A stretch of 34,439 nt of DNA from the IMG/VR virus record IMGVR_UViG_3300047121_000388, positions 1 to 34,439 of that record; one strand, given 5' to 3'. This document shows positions 29,868-34,439 of this stretch, piece by piece. Each line of letters begins with the position of its first letter. Positions within the stretch are counted from its first letter, which is position 1. The DNA comes from a virus. A model generated the notes under the pieces. It did no database searches. It was not told the DNA's origin and saw only the letters and a program-made list of their open reading frames with translations. The position numbers and the translations under genes were made by a program.

Positions 29868-29909
29868 GCTTCATTCATCACATTTTTACTTAGTGATGAT
29901 GAATGAAGC
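29868..29909. repeat. 13-bp perfect inverted repeat
   Basis: GCTTCATTCATCA (29868-29880) and TGATGAATGAAGC (29897-29909) are exact complements around a 16-base, A/T-rich loop, only 9 bases from the first repeat and beside the replication ATPase gene. No U-tract follows, so a regulatory or origin role seems more likely than a simple terminator. Confidence 0.8.
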
Positions 29910-29918
29910 TGAAGGGGG

Positions 29919-31139
29919 TCAAAATGGGTCATTTGATCTCCCATTCTTAAGCCGAAAAACGGCCTCCTTTGTGCCATTATTGATCTTCTCAATCCCATAT
30001 TCGGCCAGCAAATGGCCGTGCCGATTGATCGACTGTTTCCACACGCCAGGGCTGTGACTGTCGCCCGTGATGGCCTTGGCCCGCAGGATCAATTCCGCGC
30101 TGCCCATCGAGCCATCGGAAGCGCCTTGCAGCACTTTCTGCATGGCCTCGGCCCTTGGTGTGAATGTGTCCTTGGTCTTCCCTGGCTGCCGCAGCTTGGC
30201 CGGGTCCAGATCGCCCCGGGGATTCATCACCGGGGCCTCCCATTGCAGCACCAGCGGCGAGATCGGGGCAAACTCCCGCAAGATCGCATCCAGCGTGTAA
30301 CAATCCTCCTCCTCGTGGTTCGTGAACGTCATGATCGCGTCAGGATCGCGCGCCATGACGCCGCTACCCGAGATTCGGTCCATCGCCTCTTTGCCGCTCT
30401 GGTTGCCCTTGGAAAAGTGCGCCGCGAAGGCAATGGCCGCATTGCACTCATCGGCGAATCGCTCGATCTCCAGCATCAGGGCCGCCATATCGCCGGCCGA
30501 GTTCTCGTCCTTGTCGCCGTAGGTCTTGTAGATCGGGTCGAGGATGATCAGGGAAAACTTCGGCGCGTCCTTGTCCTTCAGCCGCATCCGCGCCGTCGAG
30601 AGCATCGTGACGAGGTCGTAGCACTTGCCGCGCAAATTCCATGTGTGGATGGCCGCGCTCACCTCGGGCTTCAGTCCCGTGCCCTTGCACAAACCCCGCT
30701 TCTCCGCGATCCACCGCACCCGGCGGCCGGCGGTATGTCTGCGAAGCTCCAGATTCACATACAAGACTGCCCCCTGCTTGCACTGGAAATGCCCGAGCCA
30801 CTTGCCACCCGAGGCCACGGCCAAGGCCAGATCGACCAAGCACCATGTTTTGCCCATCTTCGAGCCGCCGCCCACCACCAGCTTGGAGCCGAGCCGCAGC
30901 ACCGCGCCCTCCTCCGAGCCGTCCGGCCCGCAGATCAGCACTTCGGGCGCCTCTTCCTCATAGGCCAGAAGTTCATTGCCATTGACCCAAGGCGGCAGCG
31001 AGTCCGAGTCGGGCGCGTCATCGGTCACCTCGAGCTTGTGGACGTTGGTCGGCTCGTCGGCGGTGTTCAGCCCGCCCTGCTTCACGGCATCCATGAACGC
31101 CTCCGCGCCCGCCGGTTGTGCTTTGTGAATGTTACGCAT
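29919..31139 (-). CDS. RepA-type replication ATPase (RecA-fold)
   Basis: A 406-aa P-loop ATPase of the RepA/AAA_25 group, probably the replication helicase or its loader. Walker A is GGGSKMGKT (90-98), Walker B SLIILDPIYKTYGD (196-209, Asp201), and AAHFSKGNQSGKEAMDRISGSG forms the sensor/DNA loop. The C-terminal part (about 330-406) has a winged-helix look (AELILRAKAIT ... INRHGHLLAEYG). The ATG overlaps the primase stop by 8 bases. An in-frame upstream extension of 20 residues is shadow. Confidence 0.85.
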   Translation of the reverse strand: MRNIHKAQPAGAEAFMDAVKQGGLNTADEPTNVHKLEVTDDAPDSDSLPPWVNGNELLAYEEEAPEVLICGPDGSEEGAVLRLGSKLVVGGGSKMGKTWCLVDLALAVASGGKWLGHFQCKQGAVLYVNLELRRHTAGRRVRWIAEKRGLCKGTGLKPEVSAAIHTWNLRGKCYDLVTMLSTARMRLKDKDAPKFSLIILDPIYKTYGDKDENSAGDMAALMLEIERFADECNAAIAFAAHFSKGNQSGKEAMDRISGSGVMARDPDAIMTFTNHEEEDCYTLDAILREFAPISPLVLQWEAPVMNPRGDLDPAKLRQPGKTKDTFTPRAEAMQKVLQGASDGSMGSAELILRAKAITGDSHSPGVWKQSINRHGHLLAEYGIEKINNGTKEAVFRLKNGRSNDPF

Positions 31140-32025
31140 CGAAATAATACACCCTCTGAATCGTTCCGTTTTCCCTCTGCCCGTTCGGCATCCGCACAAA
31201 CTGACTCTTCAGCCACGTCTTCGGGTCGCCCCCAAGCCGCACCGCCTCCTCCATAAACTTCCGGTCCTCCGCCTCATCGGTCGCCCGATACCAGCCGTGG
31301 AGTGATTTTGACCCCGAAAAAACCACCATCCGCAGATCGCGGAACTCCGAGAGCCAGATATGCCGCGCTGCCTGCTCGTCCAAGGTTGCCCCGTCATCAA
31401 ACTCCACGACGATGTTCTGGCGCGGCCCCGTATTGTCCAGGGTATGCGCGGAGAGCTCGCCGTCGCTCTTGCGCTTGCCCTCGAGGGCCGACATCGCGTT
31501 CGGCACGACGAACTCCCACATCCGCAACTGCCCGGCAAAAGCCGACATCGCCGCCGTCTCGAACTTCGCTACCCCGAGCCCCACGCAGGCAAGCGCCTCG
31601 CTGCCGCCCAACAATGCACCAAGAAACCACTCAGGCGCGGTCCTCTCCATCTCCGCAGCATCCAGCGCCGACGCCTCCCGCAGCTTCTCCAGCGACCACT
31701 CCCGCCGCTTCGACAGCCGGCGGCACTCCGCTTGAAGCGTCTTATTCGGCACCGGCCACGGCCTCACCCGCGCCGTCCCCGTGCTCGGCGTCACCTCGTA
31801 GGCGTATTGGATGGCCGACAGAATCTCCCGATCCGGCGTAAAGCGCCCCGTGTCCTCCCGCACCGCATCCACCATATTGCGGATCACGCGGTAGGCCCAA
31901 GGATGCGCCATGCCATCATCGCGCAGCATACAGGCCCAGGCATAAATCTGCCCGTGCAAGCTGGACGCCTGCCGCTTGCGCTTGTTCGGGTTGCGGCACC
32001 AGGCGAGGAATTTGCTGTCGGTCAT
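31132..32025 (-). CDS. Archaeo-eukaryotic-type primase (PrimPol-like)
   Basis: A 297-aa protein. Motif I is VVEFDD (Asp210-Asp211) and motif II SGSKSLHGW (237-245, His243), followed by the conserved KSQFVRMPNGQREN end, all typical of AEP primases that make RNA or DNA primers. Residues 1-120 are a helical part with a basic stretch (RNPNKRKRQ). It is coupled to the RepA-type ATPase, so primase and helicase are produced together. The ATG overlaps the HNH gene stop (ATGA). Confidence 0.8.
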   Translation of the reverse strand: MTDSKFLAWCRNPNKRKRQASSLHGQIYAWACMLRDDGMAHPWAYRVIRNMVDAVREDTGRFTPDREILSAIQYAYEVTPSTGTARVRPWPVPNKTLQAECRRLSKRREWSLEKLREASALDAAEMERTAPEWFLGALLGGSEALACVGLGVAKFETAAMSAFAGQLRMWEFVVPNAMSALEGKRKSDGELSAHTLDNTGPRQNIVVEFDDGATLDEQAARHIWLSEFRDLRMVVFSGSKSLHGWYRATDEAEDRKFMEEAVRLGGDPKTWLKSQFVRMPNGQRENGTIQRVYYFDA

Positions 32026-32495
32026 GCCGCCTCCCATCGCGGTTGCACCGCTGGCTCAATCCCAAAGTCGGTCGCTATATCAATTAAGTTCGGCCGGTAA
32101 ATCGGAGGAACTTGTGCAAGCCATTTTCTCCAATTTTTCCAAAACGATTCGAACGGCTGCGCCCAAGATCGATTGCAATTACACCACGCGCACGAGGGAA
32201 CAAGATTGCTTAATTCGTTGTTTTTTGGATTCCCATCTATGTGGTCAACATTGATGACGTGCCATGTTGGCTTGGGCAATCCCACCCTCCACGGAAGAGA
32301 GAAGCCACACCAAAAGCATTGAGTCCATTCGGGCCTGCCCAAATGCTCAAATAGCAAATACCGGTGATATGGGATTCGGCCTCGCAATCCAGCAATGGGG
32401 TGGCCATCTGCGTTTGCAATAGTCATGTATCCGCGCTTGTCGCCGCTCCACAGCGACCAGCCTTCGGGCAACTGCACGGAGTTGTCGTGACTCAC
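32022..32495 (-). CDS. HNH endonuclease
   Basis: A 157-aa nuclease. It has a zinc knuckle pair, CFWCG (Cys60/63) and CAWC (Cys102/105), the HNH core HVINVDHIDGNPKNNELSN (His79, Asp84-His85, Asn89) and NLVPSC. The N-terminal 45 residues resemble the substrate-binding part of homing-type enzymes (DGHPIAGLRGRIPYHRYLL). It is less GC-rich than its neighbours. Genes of this kind are often free-standing homing endonucleases inserted in phage DNA, although this one still keeps the coupling overlaps on both sides (GTGA/ATGA). Confidence 0.85.
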   Translation of the reverse strand: MSHDNSVQLPEGWSLWSGDKRGYMTIANADGHPIAGLRGRIPYHRYLLFEHLGRPEWTQCFWCGFSLPWRVGLPKPTWHVINVDHIDGNPKNNELSNLVPSCAWCNCNRSWAQPFESFWKNWRKWLAQVPPIYRPNLIDIATDFGIEPAVQPRWEAA

Positions 32496-32695
32496 GCCGC
32501 CTCCTTCCGATTCCAGTTGCTCATCAACTCATCCCGCAACCGCCGCGCCTGGTTCACGTCCTTGGTGCCGAGCGGCCGGCGGATACGCTGCTTAGTGTAA
32601 TCCTCGCGGTGCTCCGTGACGTTCAGCCACCACGACCCGTTGTTGAGCCACAGGTGGTGATTCGGGTTCTTGTTGGGGCGGATGGACAGACTCAT
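32492..32695 (-). CDS. Small arm-type DNA-binding-like protein
   Basis: A 67-aa protein (MSLSIRPNKNPNHHLWL...) whose pattern WLNNGSWWLNVTEH ... RIRRPLGTKDVNQARRLRDEL follows the three-stranded arm-binding domain found at the N-terminus of tyrosine integrases, but with no catalytic domain. It could be a directionality factor or just a DNA-binding protein. The ATG overlaps the DUF551-like gene (ATGA). Confidence 0.55.
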   Translation of the reverse strand: MSLSIRPNKNPNHHLWLNNGSWWLNVTEHREDYTKQRIRRPLGTKDVNQARRLRDELMSNWNRKEAA

Positions 32696-32898
32696 TCCGG
32701 CACCTCCGGCAGTTCCATCCAATGCGTGATGACGCTGTCGATCTGCTCCGACGTATGGGCATTGCTCCACTCAAAGCATCCCAATGCGCCATCTATGCGC
32801 GCCTCGTAGCACGCGATGAAATGGCACTCGCCATCGGTCGCTATTACGCAACGCGGGTTGCCCGGGAGTTCCTTGTCGGCCGGTATCCACTCGCTCAT
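32692..32898 (-). CDS. DUF551-like protein
   Basis: A 68-aa protein with the family signature: WIPADKELPGNPRCVIATDG at the start and VITHWMELPEVPE at the end. Such proteins occur in many phages near replication genes and have no known function. It is coupled to both neighbours by overlapping start/stop codons. Confidence 0.75.
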   Translation of the reverse strand: MSEWIPADKELPGNPRCVIATDGECHFIACYEARIDGALGCFEWSNAHTSEQIDSVITHWMELPEVPE

Positions 32899-33074
32899 TG
32901 CTCGTCCTCCGGCTCAATGACCACCAAGTAGCCGCCGCGCTTTTCCATGCGCGCATCTTTCGACCACCCGCGCAGATATCGCCCCATGCGGTTGAGTGGC
33001 ACCGGCAACTTCACGGCCATCACCACGCCAGGCGTGATGATCGGCTCGCCATAAGTCGGCGCCTGCTCACTCAT
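32895..33074 (-). CDS. Small 59-aa phage protein
   Basis: The frame MSEQAPTYGEPIITPGVVMA ends with LVVIEPEDEQ. Its start lies inside the end of the 65-aa gene and its stop overlaps the DUF551-like gene start (ATGA), so it fills an otherwise empty 170-base gap in the coupled row. It has a short hydrophobic stretch (GVVMAVKLPVPL) and a basic centre. Function unknown. Confidence 0.65.
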   Translation of the reverse strand: MSEQAPTYGEPIITPGVVMAVKLPVPLNRMGRYLRGWSKDARMEKRGGYLVVIEPEDEQ

Positions 33075-33264
33075 CGCCGCCCTCCTTCCACTCTCGGCTC
33101 GCCTTAATGAACGAGTAGTAAGCCGCGTTCACCGATTGCTCGTCCATGTGACCGCCGCCGGCCGGCAACGCCCAGAACAACTGCTTCGCCAGATTGCGCG
33201 CCTCGTTGCGCTCTTTGGCGAGACGCAGGATGGCGCTGTCGATGGTGGGTTGTGCCGCAATCAC
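33067..33264 (-). CDS. Small helical protein
   Basis: A 65-aa protein starting with GTG (MIAAQPTIDSAILRLAKERN), with a helix of heptad-like character (LRLAKERNEARNLAKQLFWAL) and a charged end. The start overlaps the exonuclease stop (GTGA). Not recognised. Confidence 0.55.
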   Translation of the reverse strand: MIAAQPTIDSAILRLAKERNEARNLAKQLFWALPAGGGHMDEQSVNAAYYSFIKASREWKEGGDE

Positions 33265-34103
33265 GCCGCCCTCCTCTCCCTGTATTGCTCCGGCCGTGGG
33301 TCATACCCCTTGCGGAAGCGCCACACCGCGCACATCTGCGTGAAGGCGTGGTAAGCCTCGACCAGCCGCGCCTTGTCGTGCTTCACCACCTCGAGGCGCC
33401 CGGGTTCGGTGCTCGAGATGAAGAGATTCGCCGCCAGCACGCGGTCGAGATACTCGGCCCCGTAGTGCGTGGCCGCGTAGGCCGCAAGTTGCAACGTGTG
33501 CTCGTCATAGGCTTCGACCTTCTCGTCGGGCTTGGTCTTCTTCGTCTTGAAGTCGAGGATGCCCATGTTCGGCGCATCCACCGGCCCCCAGGTGAAAAGA
33601 CTGTCCACCCGCCCGGCAAAGCCGTGGATCGGATTGACCAGGACAATCTCCGAGTGCGTCACGCGGATGCCCTTCTCCCGCATCCAAGTGATGACGGGTT
33701 TGACGTAGGGAATCAGATCGGCCGGCGCCTCCTCCGCGCTGCCGCGCATCAGATTCTCGATCGCCGTGTGAATGCGGCTGCCGAGATCGGCCGCCTCACC
33801 CACTTGGCTCATGGCGTGCTCGATGGCCCGATCGGCGAACCGATCCAGCGGTTCCTCGCCCTGCGGTGGCGGCACGTTGAGCGCAGCCTTGGCGGCTTCC
33901 CTCATTTTCCATTTGGTCAGTTGTGGTTTGTCGAGGATGCCGATGATCGTCGTGACCGACGGCAGCAGCCCCATCTTGCGCGCATCACGAATCGTCGTGG
34001 CGCGTGTTCCATCTCCGTCCTTGTTCGGCACCGTGTGGCACGGTTTGCCGTCCAAGGAATACCAATGACTCGACCCGAGGGTCGGCTTCGTTAGGATAGC
34101 CAT
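33261..34103 (-). CDS. PD-(D/E)XK exonuclease (RecB/Cas4-like)
   Basis: A 280-aa nuclease. His112 (GSRIHTAIENL), Glu152 and Asp167 (HGFAGRVDSLF), Asp184-x-Lys186 (GILDFKTKK) and Gln205/Tyr209 (LQLAAYA) are the ordered active-site elements of PDDEXK_1/RecB-type enzymes. It probably trims DNA ends for phage recombination, together with the single-strand-binding-like protein encoded just before it. An upstream in-frame stretch of 56 codons is not supported; the chosen ATG begins MAILTKPTLGSSHW. Confidence 0.85.
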   Translation of the reverse strand: MAILTKPTLGSSHWYSLDGKPCHTVPNKDGDGTRATTIRDARKMGLLPSVTTIIGILDKPQLTKWKMREAAKAALNVPPPQGEEPLDRFADRAIEHAMSQVGEAADLGSRIHTAIENLMRGSAEEAPADLIPYVKPVITWMREKGIRVTHSEIVLVNPIHGFAGRVDSLFTWGPVDAPNMGILDFKTKKTKPDEKVEAYDEHTLQLAAYAATHYGAEYLDRVLAANLFISSTEPGRLEVVKHDKARLVEAYHAFTQMCAVWRFRKGYDPRPEQYRERRAA

Positions 34104-34121
34104 CGCAATCGCAAGGGTTGC

Positions 34122-34178
34122 GGGGCGGGGCGCTTGAGGATTCCCGTCGAAAGTTGTCCTCGATTGCGCTCCCGCCCC
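34122..34178. other. Long imperfect hairpin between early genes
   Basis: GGGGCGGGGCGC (34122-34133) can pair with GCGCTCCCGCCCC (34166-34178) with one bulge, and GAGGA pairs with TCCTC further in. It occupies the 82-base gap between the exonuclease start and the partial gene stop. There is no U-tract, so it is more likely an mRNA structure than a terminator. Confidence 0.5.
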
Positions 34179-34185
34179 AATTTCC

Positions 34186-34439
34186 TCAGAACGGGTCTGA
34201 TTCGTCTTTGACCGGCCCCAGCACCTCGAACTCGGAGTCATCCGACTTAGCGGCCGACTGCCCGCCGACATTGGCGAATGCGTTTAACGCCGGCACGTTG
34301 GCCTCGTAACCATCCAACACGGGGGAAATCCCGGTGATGTTGTTGTAGGTCTTCCCGTTGCGGGCCTCTTCGGCCGTCACGGTGATCTGGCCGCCCTTGC
34401 CCTTGAGATCCTCGGTGTCCATGCCGGGCTTGGGATTCT
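34186..34439 (-). CDS. Partial ssDNA-binding-like protein (runs off window)
   Basis: The C-terminal 83 residues of a gene that continues past the right edge. The frame is open through the edge, so the first internal Met is probably not the start. The visible part (EDLKGKGGQITVTAEEARNG ... YNNITGISPVLDGYE) looks beta-rich, and the end is acidic (KSDDSEFEVLGPVKDESDPF), like the acidic tips of single-strand-DNA-binding proteins. It probably works with the exonuclease encoded next to it. Identification is tentative. Confidence 0.5.
   Translation of the reverse strand, partial: NPKPGMDTEDLKGKGGQITVTAEEARNGKTYNNITGISPVLDGYEANVPALNAFANVGGQSAAKSDDSEFEVLGPVKDESDPF

Noticed and set aside
30012-31256. 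A 414-aa plus-strand open frame opposite the RepA-type gene
   Set aside because: Arg/His/Gln-rich shadow composition; the opposite strand has clear Walker motifs.
34104-34271. N-terminal extension of the exonuclease to 34271
   Set aside because: The 56 added residues have no domain and overlap the end of the neighbouring gene; the ATG at 34103 begins right at the conserved part.
1-34439. CRISPR array, rRNA genes or insertion sequences
   Set aside because: No regularly spaced repeats, no rRNA-like stretch and no transposase frame were recognised on either strand.

Overview
The window is one almost complete tailed-phage (siphovirus) genome or prophage, with lambda-like morphogenesis gene order. 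No host housekeeping gene is visible. Base composition is moderately GC-rich, and most starts lack a clear Shine-Dalgarno sequence. Some tail proteins, notably the exported Asn/Thr-rich repeat protein, remind me of phages of Verrucomicrobiota or similar environmental Gram-negative bacteria. That host guess is an inference only.

Left end, plus strand (1-2734): a 20-base poly-C run, a tyrosine integrase, and an intergenic stretch that looks like attP. This stretch has a tRNA-3'-end-like core lying between two pairs of TGGTTC repeats, each pair offset by 11 bp. A tightly coupled accessory operon follows: metallophosphoesterase, small helix-turn-helix-like protein and GNAT acetyltransferase. Positions 2735-3182 hold no convincing gene but contain several inverted and direct repeats and a 74-nt tRNA-like fold.

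Everything from 3183 to the right edge reads on the minus strand, so the transcription order runs from right to left. The early region (34439 to 28335) holds a partial single-strand-DNA-binding-like protein, a PD-(D/E)XK exonuclease, a row of overlapping tiny genes, an HNH endonuclease, an archaeo-eukaryotic-type primase, a RepA-type ATPase and regulatory-looking proteins. Two repeat-rich intergenic gaps (28125-28334 and 29787-29918) probably carry control sites; both contain TTGAGAC. The late region (28117 to 3183) runs: small terminase, large terminase, gpW-like protein, portal, protease fused to scaffold, major capsid, two terminators, two glycosyltransferases, head-tail joining proteins, a tandemly duplicated tail-terminator-like protein, tail tube, chaperone, tape measure, baseplate/tail proteins, a third glycosyltransferase with a sugar epimerase, fibres, holin, lipoprotein, M15 endolysin and a small last gene with a perfect Shine-Dalgarno sequence.

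The most notable system is a sugar-modification cassette split into two places inside the virion-structure operon: one RmlC-like cupin and three glycosyltransferases, one of which contains two transferase domains. One half sits directly behind the capsid gene. The other sits next to a strikingly Ser/Thr-rich structural protein. I infer that this phage decorates its own particle with glycans. Several small genes (46, 58, 59 and 56 codons) were recognised from coupling overlaps or ribosome-binding sites alone.
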